From: Dechloromonas sp.
GTDB taxonomy: Bacteria > Pseudomonadota > Gammaproteobacteria > Burkholderiales > Rhodocyclaceae
Length of the DNA stretch: 64,000 nt
NCBI GenBank assembly: GCA_016790815.1
Contig: JAEUOG010000041.1
Span: 1 to 64,000, forward strand
Direction: 5' to 3'
Under the pieces are notes generated by a model, which worked only from the letters and a program-made list of their open reading frames with translations, made no database searches and was not told the DNA's origin. Position 1 is the stretch's first letter, and the number at the start of each line of letters is the position of its first letter. The position numbers and the translations under genes were made by a program. This document shows positions 29,303 to 38,131 of this stretch, piece by piece.

Positions 29303-30982
29303 TTATCCGTGTGATACCAGCCGGGCTGGGTCGCGGTGTCGAGCCAGGTGAAGGGGCGTCCAGGAATGTGCGCTCCGGTAGACGAAGCGATGCCGCGCAA
29401 CGTGGAAGGCGGGGTCAAAGCCGTAGAAGTTGCGGTTCATTTCCTGCAACTCCTCTGCGCGGTAGGCGGCGAGTGGTTTGAGCGCCTCGTCCGCCAGCCT
29501 TTTTGCTCGCTTTACGGCGAGCTTTTCCCGAATATCCGGGTCCGCCGCCATTTCAACGGCACGGCGAGCAACATCGACATGAAAGCCGCGCGCCGGAAGG
29601 CAGGCGTCGTAGAAACCGATTTTAACGGCCGCCACTGCCAGCATCGGCAGACGCTGGCGCATCATGGCCCGGGCGCCTGCGGCGCCAACGCGCGGCGGCA
29701 GCAGGTATGTCCAGAACTCAGAGCCATACAGGTTACCCATGTTCTTGTAGTGCGGGTTCAGCATCACTCCGTCGCGCACCCATACAAAATCCGCTGCCCG
29801 TGCCAGAAAGCACCCACCGGCCCCGGCATTCCCGCCCACCGCTGCCACGGTCAACTGTGTGTCACAGCGCAAAATGGCCTCGGCCAGATCATCCATGGCA
29901 TTGATATTGGCCCAGGATTCATCAGCCGGACTGTCGGCCGCCTCGATGGTGTTCAGATGAATGCCGTTCGACCAGAAATCGCTGCCGCCACGCAGCACGA
30001 TCACGCTGGTCGGCCTCGCCGCCGCCCACAGAAAAGCGGCCATCAGGCGCTGGCATTGCGCCGTACTCATCGCCCCGTTGTAGAACTCGAAACTCAGGAA
30101 GCCCACACCTGCTGCCTCTTCATAGGCGATATCCTGCCAGGTCGGGGCCGGCGATTTCCAGTAGCCGGCCAAGGGCAGCTCGGGCAAGTCGGCCGCCACA
30201 GGAAAGGCCAGCGTCGCCGGCAGCTTGATTCCCCCCGCCGGCCTGATGTGGCCGATCCACACGGCACCGTTGACTGTTGCACGACAGATGGCTGTCTCGC
30301 GGCGGCCGATCAGACTGCCCGGAGCACCCTTGAGCATCGATTCCGGGACGGCATCGAAGAGATGACACGGCTGGCCGAACAATGTGTCGGCAACACCGGG
30401 AAAACTGTCCGCCGCGTTGATCTTGGCCAGTACCGTGGCACTGTCGTCCCGCTGCCAGTCGATGGCTCGATCGGTCTGCCGCATCGGCGGATGCGACTGC
30501 CCGCTGACCCGCTCGGGTTTGAAATCCGGGTCACTTTTCCGGTTGACCGCAGCGATCACCGCCCGCACTGCCGCTTCAGTCGTTTCATGGCGATAGACTG
30601 ACGCTTTCCGGCCTGGGCGCAACGGAAATGTCGCCGCAGCCCATACCGGCCCGGCATCCATCTCTGCTTCGGCCTGCAGAACGCTAACGCCCCATTCCCG
30701 CAGTCCATCGCGGATCGCCCAGTCGAGAGCGGACGGACCGCGGTCACCGACGATGCCCGGATGAAGGATCAGACAAGTGTGCCGCAACCAGATCGTTTCG
30801 GGAATCGCCCGTTTCAGATACGGCGCGATGATCAGGTCTGGCCGAAACAGGCGCACAGCCTCCTCGCTCACTGTGTCGGAGATGTCGAACTCGACGCTCA
30901 CATCGTGCTCCAGCGCGACCAGTTCGCTGAAGAGACGCTGGGTCAGGCTGTTGAAAGTGTGCGCAAGGAGAAGAATTCGCAT
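29303..30982 (-). CDS. hoxX: Hydrogenase maturation protein HoxX (formyltransferase/enoyl-CoA-hydratase-like fusion)
   Basis: HoxX makes the CO ligand of the [NiFe] active site from a formyl group via formyl-CoA under aerobic conditions. The 559-residue chain joins an N-terminal formyl-tetrahydrofolate-binding half (HPGIVGDRGPSALDWAI at ~75-90; GPVWAAATFPLR) to a C-terminal crotonase-like half (~290-520: VIVLRGGSDFWSNGIHLN, VAAVGGNAGAGGCFLARAADFVWVRDG). A plain methionyl-tRNA formyltransferase would lack the second half. Its presence suggests the hydrogenase is matured in air. A repeat copy inside (30521-30558) encodes AVIAAVNRKSDPDFKPE between the domains. Confidence 0.93.
   Translation of the reverse strand: MRILLLAHTFNSLTQRLFSELVALEHDVSVEFDISDTVSEEAVRLFRPDLIIAPYLKRAIPETIWLRHTCLILHPGIVGDRGPSALDWAIRDGLREWGVSVLQAEAEMDAGPVWAAATFPLRPGRKASVYRHETTEAAVRAVIAAVNRKSDPDFKPERVSGQSHPPMRQTDRAIDWQRDDSATVLAKINAADSFPGVADTLFGQPCHLFDAVPESMLKGAPGSLIGRRETAICRATVNGAVWIGHIRPAGGIKLPATLAFPVAADLPELPLAGYWKSPAPTWQDIAYEEAAGVGFLSFEFYNGAMSTAQCQRLMAAFLWAAARPTSVIVLRGGSDFWSNGIHLNTIEAADSPADESWANINAMDDLAEAILRCDTQLTVAAVGGNAGAGGCFLARAADFVWVRDGVMLNPHYKNMGNLYGSEFWTYLLPPRVGAAGARAMMRQRLPMLAVAAVKIGFYDACLPARGFHVDVARRAVEMAADPDIREKLAVKRAKRLADEALKPLAAYRAEELQEMNRNFYGFDPAFHVARHRFVYRSAHSWTPLHLARHRDPARLVSHG
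30521..30558 (+). repeat. Dispersed repeat copy G (inside hoxX)
   Basis: TTTTCCGGTTGACCGCAGCG at 30535-30554 matches the right half of the consensus with one change at the last base. The left arm is weak (GGTCAC in place of GGCCGT). Antisense to hoxX, it falls in an interdomain segment. Confidence 0.5.
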
Positions 30983-31148
30983 GAACTACAGATCTTTACA
31001 AATAATGCCGACGACCTAGATCACGGCATGCAAAGGCTTTGCAGCACAAGGCTTTCCACGCCGCATAACTCTATTACCTTCGAAATATTTTGAATTCTGA
31101 GCTCCTTGACTATGATGCGTTGCAACAAAAGCAATTCAGGGGATTTTC

Positions 31149-31355
31149 ATGCTTCCACAACGCAAGCCATCCAAACCGCACAGCGCCGTGGGCAGTCGTA
31201 CGGCCCGCCCGGAGTACGTCGCCGCCATCCGCTATCCGGACGGCCGTCGTGATCTCTTTCATATCCTCAACGCCGACAATCTGGCCGATGCCCGCGAACT
31301 GGTCATTTCCGAAGTTGGCGACGTTCAGTCGGTGATGATCGCGCTGCGCCACTGA
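31149..31355 (+). CDS. Small hypothetical protein (68 aa)
   Basis: MLPQRKPSKPHSAVGSRTAR starts a basic N-terminus. A compact second half (YVAAIRYPDGRRDLFHILNADNLADARELVISEVGD) then reads like a small alpha/beta fold. CAGGGG lies 7 bases ahead of the ATG, and TTGACT about 40 bases upstream could be a -35 element. It is the only plus-strand gene within the hydrogenase maturation region and ends 4 bases from the hypE stop, tail to tail. I do not recognise the family. Confidence 0.6.
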   Translation: MLPQRKPSKPHSAVGSRTARPEYVAAIRYPDGRRDLFHILNADNLADARELVISEVGDVQSVMIALRH

Positions 31356-31359
31356 GCGC

Positions 31360-32412
31360 TCAGCAAATTCGCGGCAACTGCTCGCCGCTCAGCCAGTCCA
31401 CAATGCGCTTGCCACCAAAGCCGGTAGTCATCTGGACAAAATGGCAGCTGTCTTCAAGCACCGTACCGATGATGGCCGCCGCCCCGCCCAGCGGGTGAGC
31501 CCGCATTGCAGCCAACAGCCGTTCTCTATCTTGTTCGGCGCAGATCGCCACCAGTTTGCCCTCATTGGCGACATATAAGGGGTCCAATCCCAGAAACTCG
31601 CAGGCGGCGCTGACTGCCGGTTTCACTGGTATTGCCCGCTCCTGAAGCATCATGCCGACCCCGGACTGCTTGGCAATTTCGTTCAGGGTTGTCGCCAACC
31701 CGCCCCGCGTCGGATCACGCAGGACATGAATATCTGCTCCACTGGCCCGCATCACATCGATCAGACCATGCAGGGCAGCGGTGTCGGAAATGATGCTCGA
31801 CTCGAAAGCGAGACTCTCTCGCTCGGCCATGATGGCCATGCCATGATCTCCCAGCGTGCCGGAAACCAGGATTGCATCACCTGGTTTTGCAAAACGACCG
31901 GACAACTCCATGCCCGGCGCAACAACACCGACGCCGGTCGTCGTGATGAACACGCCATCGCCTTTGCCACGCTCAACAACCTTCGTATCGCCAGCCACCA
32001 CAGGCACCCCGGCGTCTTTGGCCGCCGCGGCCATACTTTGCACAATGCGCACCAGATCAACGAACTTGAATCCTTCTTCAAGGATGAAGCTGGCAGAAAG
32101 ATAAAGAGGCCTGGCGCCCATCATGGCCACGTCGTTGATCGTGCCATGCACGGACAGACAGCCGATATCGCCACCAGGGAAGAACAGCGGCGAGACGACA
32201 TGCGAATCCGTGGCCACGACCAACCTGCCTTCACCTGGGTTCGGCAACAACGCACCATCGTCACCTTGGGCCAGATATTCGTTGCCGAGATACCTGGCGA
32301 AAAGCTCCTCGATCAACTGCGCCATCGCCCGGCCACCGGCGCCGTGTGCCATTTCGACCCGGCCGTGCTTGGTGTCGAGCGGGCGAGTGTGGGTCTTGCG
32401 AGTCTCAGGCAT
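31360..32412 (-). CDS. hypE: Hydrogenase maturation factor HypE (carbamoyl-dehydratase)
   Basis: HypE takes a carbamoyl group from HypF on its C-terminal cysteine and dehydrates it with ATP to thiocyanate, giving the CN ligands of the [NiFe] centre. The 350-residue protein ends LPRIC, with the acceptor Cys as last residue. It shows HGAGGRAMAQLIEELF, DSHVVSPLFFPGGDIGCLSVHGTINDVAMMGARP and VVAGDTKVVERGKGDGVFITTTGVG. I start at ATG 32412, overlapping the hypD stop by 8 bases. An ATG four codons earlier is also possible. It is the last gene of the maturation operon. Confidence 0.96.
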   Translation of the reverse strand: MPETRKTHTRPLDTKHGRVEMAHGAGGRAMAQLIEELFARYLGNEYLAQGDDGALLPNPGEGRLVVATDSHVVSPLFFPGGDIGCLSVHGTINDVAMMGARPLYLSASFILEEGFKFVDLVRIVQSMAAAAKDAGVPVVAGDTKVVERGKGDGVFITTTGVGVVAPGMELSGRFAKPGDAILVSGTLGDHGMAIMAERESLAFESSIISDTAALHGLIDVMRASGADIHVLRDPTRGGLATTLNEIAKQSGVGMMLQERAIPVKPAVSAACEFLGLDPLYVANEGKLVAICAEQDRERLLAAMRAHPLGGAAAIIGTVLEDSCHFVQMTTGFGGKRIVDWLSGEQLPRIC

Positions 32413-33532
32413 CCCGGTAGCGTCCATAAGCGTAGTGAGCGGCACAGGCGCCTTCCGGGCTGACCATGCACGAACCTACCGGGTTATCCGGTGAGCACAC
32501 TGCTCCGAAAATCCCGCAATCTTGCGGCCGCTTGACCCCACGCAGAACGGCACCGCATTCGCACGCCTTGTGATCCGGCACCGAGACATAGCCAACTGAA
32601 AAACGCTTCTCAGCATCAAATTCGGCGAACTCGCTGCGAATGCGCAGCGCTGAGTAGGGAAGAAGGCCCAAACCACGCCATTCGAAATCTTTCCGCATTT
32701 CGAACACCTCGGCCACCAGTTCCTGCGCCTTCTTGTTTCCTTCACGGTCGACGGCCCTTGTGAATTCGTTTTCGACCTCTGCTCGCCCTTCGTTGACCTG
32801 GCGGATCAGCATCCTGATCGCCTGCATGACGTCGAGCGGCTCGAACCCGGCGATGACCACCGGCTTGCGGTATTCCTCGGCAAAAAATTCGTATGGCCGA
32901 CTGCCGATGATGGTTGAAACATGAGCCGGCCCGATGAATCCGTCGAGCGGCACTGTTCCCCATTGGCGCACTTCCGGCGACTCGAGAATGCTGGCGATGG
33001 CCGACGGCGTCAGCACATGACAGCAGAGTACTGAGAGGTTTCGGAGACCAAGCGCAGCGGCCTGCCGGATTGCTACCGCGGTCGGCGGCGTCGTCGTTTC
33101 AAAGCCGATGGCAAAGAAAACAACTTGCTTGTCCGGATTTTTCTGCGCCAGTGTCACGGCATCAGCGCTCGAGTAAACCATGCGGATGTCGCCACCAAGG
33201 GCCTTGGCCTTGAGCAGGGAAAGGCCGTCCGAGGCCGGGACACGAAGGCAATCGCCATAGCTGCAGAGCGTAGCGCCCTGCTCCAGTGCCAGCCTGATGG
33301 CTTGATCGATGCGGCCGACTGGCAGGACGCAGACAGGACACCCGGGACCGTGAATCATCCTGACGTTGGCCGGCAGCAGGTCGGACACACCGTAGCGCGA
33401 AATGGCATGGGTATGGCCGCCGCAAAACTCCATGAAATGATAGTTGCGTGCCGGGTTCGTCTCGCGCAGGATCGCTTGGGCCAGGCCCCTGGCCAGTTCA
33501 CCGTCGCGGAACTCGTCGATGAATTTCATCAA
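32405..33532 (-). CDS. hypD: Hydrogenase formation protein HypD
   Basis: HypD is the Fe-S scaffold which, with HypC, assembles Fe(CN)2CO. The 375-residue protein has FCGGHTHAISRYGV, MIHGPGCPVCVLPVGRIDQAI, a central VFFAIGFETTTPPTAVAI and the C-terminal cysteine cluster KACECGAVLRG...DCGIFGAVCSPDNPVGSCMVSPEGAC. It overlaps hypC by 4 bases at its start and hypE by 8 at its end, as expected for a translationally coupled trio. Confidence 0.97.
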   Translation of the reverse strand: MMKFIDEFRDGELARGLAQAILRETNPARNYHFMEFCGGHTHAISRYGVSDLLPANVRMIHGPGCPVCVLPVGRIDQAIRLALEQGATLCSYGDCLRVPASDGLSLLKAKALGGDIRMVYSSADAVTLAQKNPDKQVVFFAIGFETTTPPTAVAIRQAAALGLRNLSVLCCHVLTPSAIASILESPEVRQWGTVPLDGFIGPAHVSTIIGSRPYEFFAEEYRKPVVIAGFEPLDVMQAIRMLIRQVNEGRAEVENEFTRAVDREGNKKAQELVAEVFEMRKDFEWRGLGLLPYSALRIRSEFAEFDAEKRFSVGYVSVPDHKACECGAVLRGVKRPQDCGIFGAVCSPDNPVGSCMVSPEGACAAHYAYGRYRDA

Positions 33533-33768
33533 TGGCGGGACGGGCTGTCCTGCAGCTGGCCGATTTCGGCGAACAGCGCGAGCGTCCTGGCGGCCTCATC
33601 GGGATCGAGTTTGTTGAGGGCGTAGCCAACGTGGACGATCACGTAGTCACCAACCCTCACCCCATCGACCAAGGCCAGCGAAATTTCCTTCCTGACCCCA
33701 GCCAGGTCGACGAGGGCGTTGTCACCATCGCGCAACTCGACGACCTCAGCGGGGATAGCCAGACACAT
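33529..33768 (-). CDS. hypC: Hydrogenase assembly chaperone HypC
   Basis: HypC binds HypD and the large-subunit precursor, carrying the Fe(CN)2CO unit through its N-terminal Cys2. The 79-residue protein starts MCLAIPAEVVEL, with the conserved GDYVIVHVGYALNKLDPDEAART. It overlaps hypD by four bases (ATGA). The position between the HybE-type chaperone and hypD fits the operon order. Confidence 0.97.
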   Translation of the reverse strand: MCLAIPAEVVELRDGDNALVDLAGVRKEISLALVDGVRVGDYVIVHVGYALNKLDPDEAARTLALFAEIGQLQDSPSRH

Positions 33769-33797
33769 GGCCGCTCCTCAAGCTTTTGGATTACAGA

Positions 33798-34283
33798 TCA
33801 TCGCCGCCCGCTCAGGGCACGCAGGAACCCGCGACGGCTGACCGGCTGGCGCGGTTCATCGCCGAGCGTAGCCGCGTGCGCGCCAAGGCCCAACGCCACA
33901 CGGGCGTCGCCAACCAGAAGCCGGGCTGCCGACATGCCGAGCACCCTGCTGGCAGGCTCAACCAGATCAACGTACTGATAGTCGCCGAGAACGACGTCTT
34001 GCGCGGCAGCAAAGCGCCAGTCCATATTGCCCAGCGCCAGATAGCGCTGTTGCCCGAGCGGGATGTCACCCCACAGTTCGCCGCCCCCGGGCAGCAAGAA
34101 AACACGGACAAACGCCGGGGAAATCACCCCCGCCAGCCAGTCGCCTCGTGCCTTCACGCACCATAAGACCTCAGTCGTCAGTTCCGGGTTGGGCGGCTGC
34201 TCTCCCGCCATGACGCTGCAACGCTGGGCCAGCATACCTGTAGGATCGGTCTGCCATGCACCCGAGGCCAGGGTTTCGCTCAC
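33798..34283 (-). CDS. [NiFe]-hydrogenase assembly chaperone, HybE/HupJ/HoxT family
   Basis: This 161-residue protein has the family core: LTTEVLWCVKARGDWLAGVISPAFVRVFLLPGG, GDIPLGQQRYLALGNMDWRFA and VLGDYQYVDLVEPASRVL. HybE of E. coli interacts with hydrogenase-2 precursors and is linked to Tat export control. The C-terminal tail is SRRGFLRALSGRR, which imitates a twin-arginine (S-R-R-x-F-L) signal although it is at the wrong end of the protein and has no hydrophobic stretch. It overlaps hypF by 4 bases and lies 29 bases before hypC. Confidence 0.82.
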   Translation of the reverse strand: MSETLASGAWQTDPTGMLAQRCSVMAGEQPPNPELTTEVLWCVKARGDWLAGVISPAFVRVFLLPGGGELWGDIPLGQQRYLALGNMDWRFAAAQDVVLGDYQYVDLVEPASRVLGMSAARLLVGDARVALGLGAHAATLGDEPRQPVSRRGFLRALSGRR

Positions 34284-36631
34284 GACGCATCCTTTGTTGA
34301 AGTCGATTCAGCACGATTCTCGCCGCTCGCCAGCGGACCGGCAAGTGCCATTTGCCTCGCGATCCACGCCTGCCCCAAGGCCAGGCCGCCATCATTGGGC
34401 GGCGCCTGGCGTGCCTCCAACAAATCGATGTCCGCCGCATGAAGCTTGCTGCGCAGCGCGGCCATGAGTACGGTATTCATTGCGCAGCCGCCACCAATGG
34501 CCACGCTCTCGCCTTTCAATTTCAGGCCTTTTTCCCGGTCGACCGTGGCAATCGTCCAATCCGCAAGGCCAGCCGCGACGGTAGCATGGAAAAGTGCCGC
34601 GCCGTACGCAGCATCATCCTTGCAGCCCAGCAGGGCTGGCAACAGTGGAGAAAAATCGAGAATCGTGCCGTCGTCGCGCAGGACGTAGCCACCAGGCAGC
34701 GGTTCTACCGGGCCGTATCGGGCGGCAAGCCCTTCGAGTTCCATCGCCGCCTGCCCTTCGAAGTGCATGATGTCACGCACGCCGAGCAAACCGGCTGCGG
34801 CATCGAACCAACGACCCAGGCTGGTCGTCGACGGGCAGCGCAGTCGACGGCTGAGCATGGTGAGAAGGGGGCCAGGATCGCGCGTCGGGTAATACTGTTT
34901 GATCCACCCACCGACTCGGTAGCCCAAGCCGGCGCCGTGCAGTGCGGAAACGGCCATCCGCCAAGGCTCTTTCGCCGCACGATCACCACCGGGCATGGCT
35001 ATCGGGAGAAGATGACCAAGGCGCTGGCAGTTTGCGCCGTCGACACGCAACATCTCGCCGCCCCAGGCACCACCATCCGGGCCAAGGCCAACGCCATCGA
35101 GCGCCAAGCCAAGCAGCGGTTCATTGAGAGCAATTTCGGCACAGATCGCGCCAATATGGGCGTGATGATGGCCGATGGCAACGGCGGGGACACCGAGTTT
35201 TTCCGCCAGATGAAGTGCCAGATGTGTCGAGGGGAAATCGGGATGCAGGTCGTGGGCAATCACCTCTGGCTGGACGTCGAGGATGGCCAGCAGATGCGCG
35301 ACCGTCTCATCAAGAAAGGCGATGGTGGCAACGTTGTCCAGGCTTCCAATATGCTGCGAAAGGAAGGCTTCTCGCCCTTTCATGACGCAAATCGTGTTTT
35401 TCAGGTAGGCACCCAAGGCGAGAACGCAAGGCCCATCGTCGGCCAGTTCAATCGGCCCCGGGACGTAACCACGGGCGCGTCGAATGAATGCCGGGCCGGC
35501 TCGAACGACAGAGTCGTCGCAGCGGATCACAATATCGCGGTCATGCACCAGGCAGGCATCGGCGATCCCCGACAGTCGCTCAAGCGCCTCGTCGTTGCCG
35601 ACGACCAGCGGTTCGCCCTGCGGGTTGGCGCTGGTCATGACCAACAGCAGGTCGCTTGCTGCGGACAACCAGTCGGTGCCGGACGGACGGCCGGCAGCTT
35701 CGTGCCAGAGCAACAAATGGAGTGGCGTGGCAGGAAACATGACGCCGAGCCTGGCGAGGCCAGGGGCGATGCCTTTCAGTTCGGCACCACCTTTCGGGCA
35801 CAGGACGATGGGTGCAGCGACGCTTTGCAGCATCGCCAGCTCGGCCTCTCCAAGCTGCGCGAAGTCCGTCAGTGATGCGGCATTGAGGCCCATGACGGCG
35901 AAAGGCTTTTCCTCGCGCTGCTTCCGTTCACGCAATTCGGCCACGGCCGTAGCATTGCGTGCATCGCAGGCGAGATGGAAGCCACCGATGCCCTTGATGG
36001 CCACGATTTTGCCTGCGCGCAGCAGGCGCAGGGTTTCGGCGATGGGGTCGCCATCCAGCACCAGCGCGTCAGCTGAAAGCAGACGCAGTTGCGGGCCGCA
36101 ACTCGGGCAGCAGGTGGTCTCGGCATGGAAGCGACGATCCGCCGGGTTGAGGTACTCGGCTTCACACGACGGGCACAGTGCGAAGCCTCCGAGGCTGGTT
36201 TGAGCCCGGTCATACGGAATGCGTTTGCTGACGGTGAAACGCGGGCCGCAGTGCGAGCAGGTCGTGAAGGCGTAACGCCAGCGCCGATCTGCTGGGCAAG
36301 ATATGTCTGCAATGCATTCTGGGCAGATGGCGGCATCAGGGCCGATGGCCGTACTGACTTCGCCGGGCTCGCTGTCCAGAATCACAAAGCCTTTGCCAGT
36401 CACGTCGGCCGCTTCATGGTCGATGGCGTCGATACGCGCCAGACGGGGTAATTCGAGCGGCAAGCGGGCGACCAATTTCGGCCAGTTTGCCCCGTTGACC
36501 GCAACAATTATCCCCGCACCATCGTTGCGCACCCAGCCGGCCAGCCCCAGTTCGTTCGCCAGCCGCCAGACGTAGGGCCGAAAGCCGACGCCCTGGACCA
36601 GACCGCGAATGCGAAGCAGCCGGCCGCTCAT
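34280..36631 (-). CDS. hypF: Carbamoyltransferase HypF
   Basis: HypF converts carbamoyl phosphate to a carbamoyl group on HypE. The 783-residue chain shows all four domains in order: acylphosphatase (RIRGLVQGVGFRPYVWRLA), the paired zinc fingers (CPECIADI...CSHCGPRF; CPSCEAEYL...CPSCGPQL), a YrdC-like domain (KGIGGFHLACDARNATAVAELR) and a Kae1-like domain (AIGHHHAHIGAICAE, AIGGGCAMNTVLM). Two dispersed-repeat copies fall inside, at 36473-36509 (encoding VAVNGANWPKLVA in the acylphosphatase domain) and 34515-34552 (ATVDREKGLKLKGE). It overlaps the 177-aa gene upstream and the HybE-type gene downstream by 4 bases each. Confidence 0.97.
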   Translation of the reverse strand: MSGRLLRIRGLVQGVGFRPYVWRLANELGLAGWVRNDGAGIIVAVNGANWPKLVARLPLELPRLARIDAIDHEAADVTGKGFVILDSEPGEVSTAIGPDAAICPECIADISCPADRRWRYAFTTCSHCGPRFTVSKRIPYDRAQTSLGGFALCPSCEAEYLNPADRRFHAETTCCPSCGPQLRLLSADALVLDGDPIAETLRLLRAGKIVAIKGIGGFHLACDARNATAVAELRERKQREEKPFAVMGLNAASLTDFAQLGEAELAMLQSVAAPIVLCPKGGAELKGIAPGLARLGVMFPATPLHLLLWHEAAGRPSGTDWLSAASDLLLVMTSANPQGEPLVVGNDEALERLSGIADACLVHDRDIVIRCDDSVVRAGPAFIRRARGYVPGPIELADDGPCVLALGAYLKNTICVMKGREAFLSQHIGSLDNVATIAFLDETVAHLLAILDVQPEVIAHDLHPDFPSTHLALHLAEKLGVPAVAIGHHHAHIGAICAEIALNEPLLGLALDGVGLGPDGGAWGGEMLRVDGANCQRLGHLLPIAMPGGDRAAKEPWRMAVSALHGAGLGYRVGGWIKQYYPTRDPGPLLTMLSRRLRCPSTTSLGRWFDAAAGLLGVRDIMHFEGQAAMELEGLAARYGPVEPLPGGYVLRDDGTILDFSPLLPALLGCKDDAAYGAALFHATVAAGLADWTIATVDREKGLKLKGESVAIGGGCAMNTVLMAALRSKLHAADIDLLEARQAPPNDGGLALGQAWIARQMALAGPLASGENRAESTSTKDAS
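34515..34552 (+). repeat. Dispersed repeat copy H (inside hypF, 3' part)
   Basis: CAATTTCAGGCC, T-run, CCCGGTCGACCGTGGCAATCG: the left arm is 12 bases from GACC, and the right arm has GTGG for GCAG. It is antisense to hypF and encodes IATVDREKGLKLK. Confidence 0.5.
36473..36509 (+). repeat. Dispersed repeat copy I (inside hypF, 5' part)
   Basis: CAATTTCGGCCAGTTTGCC then CCGTTGACCGCAACAATTA: the left arm is 13 bases from GACC, with one change in the core. It is antisense to hypF and encodes IIVAVNGANWPKL in the acylphosphatase domain. Confidence 0.5.
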
Positions 36632-37161
36632 CCTAGAAAATCCGGTTTGGATTTCGGAAACGGACGCTTAACGCCTTCAAAACCACTATCCATCAAGCCA
36701 GTGAAAACTGAGACATTTTTGCGAAGCCGCGCAGCAGCCTGCGGCTCGAAGTCAGAAAAATACGACTCCGGCGTGTACTCAGCTAACGTCAATGTGCAGG
36801 CATTTTCTCGCTCGACTAACTCAACCCTAACCTTAGGATACTTACCGCGCATGGCGAAAATGGAACGTACCCGTCCAAAGCGACCCAAGGAGTATTTGTT
36901 ACGCACCTGTTGCCACAACCAATTACGTCGCTGAACCGTTACCACGCGGCTTACAACGTCGACATCTGCCCTCACAGAACAGCGCAACAATTCGGCGTAG
37001 CAAAACAGCAAGCCTATCGATGCAAACAAACAAAATCCCAAGCCCTCCCGGGATCGAATATCAAGCACGGGATCAGCAGAAGCGAAAATGGCGACCGCGA
37101 CAAACAACCATACCCCAGCGCCAACAATCAGCTCCCAACGTTGCGCTGGCACTATCGTCAC
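36628..37161 (-). CDS. Unknown small membrane protein embedded in the hyp operon (177 aa)
   Basis: The protein has two hydrophobic segments near the N-terminus (LIVGAGVWLFVAVAIFA, ~12-28; LGFCLFASIGLLFCYAELL, ~40-58). A ~110-residue soluble part follows (DVVSRVVTVQRRNWLWQQVRNKYSLGRFGRVRSIFAMRGK...), possibly a PH-like beta-rich domain. It lies 3 bases after the hypB stop and overlaps hypF by 4 bases (ATGA), so it is translated as part of the operon. I know no hyp component of this type. The DNA is visibly more AT-rich than its neighbours, hinting at late insertion. No function is assigned. Confidence 0.75.
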   Translation of the reverse strand: MTIVPAQRWELIVGAGVWLFVAVAIFASADPVLDIRSREGLGFCLFASIGLLFCYAELLRCSVRADVDVVSRVVTVQRRNWLWQQVRNKYSLGRFGRVRSIFAMRGKYPKVRVELVERENACTLTLAEYTPESYFSDFEPQAAARLRKNVSVFTGLMDSGFEGVKRPFPKSKPDFLG

Positions 37162-37164
37162 AAG

Positions 37165-38118
37165 TTACTTTTCCGCCAACTGGCGTTCAAGCTCTGCGAT
37201 ACGACGTTTCAGCGCGTCGAGGCTTTCCGAGCGAAGACTGCGCTGGGTGTCGAGCCCGGCCGCAACCCAGCCAATCCAGCCGGTCATGCCCTCACCGGTA
37301 GTCGCCGAGAGGCGGAAAATGACGATGTCCGGATTTACCCGACGGGCGTAGGCTTCCGCCAGATCAGCGTCGAACTCGACATAAGGCAACAAGTCGATCT
37401 TGTTGAGCAGCATGACATCGGCCGCGGCAAACATGTCGGGATACTTGAGCGGCTTGTCCTCGCCTTCGGTCACCGACAGGATGACAACCTTGTGGTGTTC
37501 GCCAAGTTCGAAGGCGGCAGGACAAACGAGGTTGCCAACATTCTCGATCGCAACCAGGGACTCCTCGGCCGGTTGCAATTGCTCGATGGCGTGGCCAACC
37601 ATGTGACCATCCAGATGGCAGCCCTTGCCGGTGTTGATCTGCAGCGCCTTGGCCCCGGTGGCGCGGATACGCTCGGCATCGTTGGAAGTCTGCTGATCAC
37701 CTTCGATGACGGAGATGGCAACCTTGCCGCGGAGCAGTTCGATCGTCCGGCAGAGCAGCGCCGTCTTGCCCGAACCCGGACTGGAGACGAAGTTGAGCGC
37801 GAAGATGCCACGTTCGTCGAACCACCGGCGGTTGGCTGCCGCATAGGCGTTGTTTCTGGACAGGATGTCCTGCTCGATTTGTACCATCCGGGCCTGCGAC
37901 ATGCCCGGCATATGGGTGCCAACCGGGCCCGTGCCATGGTCGTGATGCCCCTCACCGTGGCCATCCGAATGATGATGATCGAGACCGCCGCTGTGATCGT
38001 GTTCATGCCCATGATCGTGCGCATGGGTATGGACGGTGCCATCCGCGTGGACGTGCGTGTGTTCATGCTCTCCTTCAACCCGGGTTTCCCCGGCGCCGCA
38101 GCCGCAAACCGTGCACAT
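37165..38118 (-). CDS. hypB: Hydrogenase nickel-incorporation GTPase HypB
   Basis: HypB is the GTPase that delivers Ni2+ with HypA to the hydrogenase large subunit. The 317-residue protein begins [11 protein letters not shown], the high-affinity N-terminal Ni site, and has a histidine-rich stretch (residues ~20-70) able to store nickel. The G domain has [43 protein letters not shown] and [12 protein letters not shown] use ATG 38118 (AAGGAGG ribosome site 5 bases ahead). An upstream TTG in frame overlaps that site. It ends 3 bases before the 177-aa gene. Confidence 0.97.
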   Translation of the reverse strand: MCTVCGCGAGETRVEGEHEHTHVHADGTVHTHAHDHGHEHDHSGGLDHHHSDGHGEGHHDHGTGPVGTHMPGMSQARMVQIEQDILSRNNAYAAANRRWFDERGIFALNFVSSPGSGKTALLCRTIELLRGKVAISVIEGDQQTSNDAERIRATGAKALQINTGKGCHLDGHMVGHAIEQLQPAEESLVAIENVGNLVCPAAFELGEHHKVVILSVTEGEDKPLKYPDMFAAADVMLLNKIDLLPYVEFDADLAEAYARRVNPDIVIFRLSATTGEGMTGWIGWVAAGLDTQRSLRSESLDALKRRIAELERQLAEK

Positions 38119-38131
38119 ATCCGCCTCCTTG

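Noticed and set aside
29303..30982. Methionyl-tRNA formyltransferase as the identity of the hoxX gene
   Set aside because: The chain has a second, crotonase-like half and sits in a hydrogenase maturation cluster. That architecture is HoxX.
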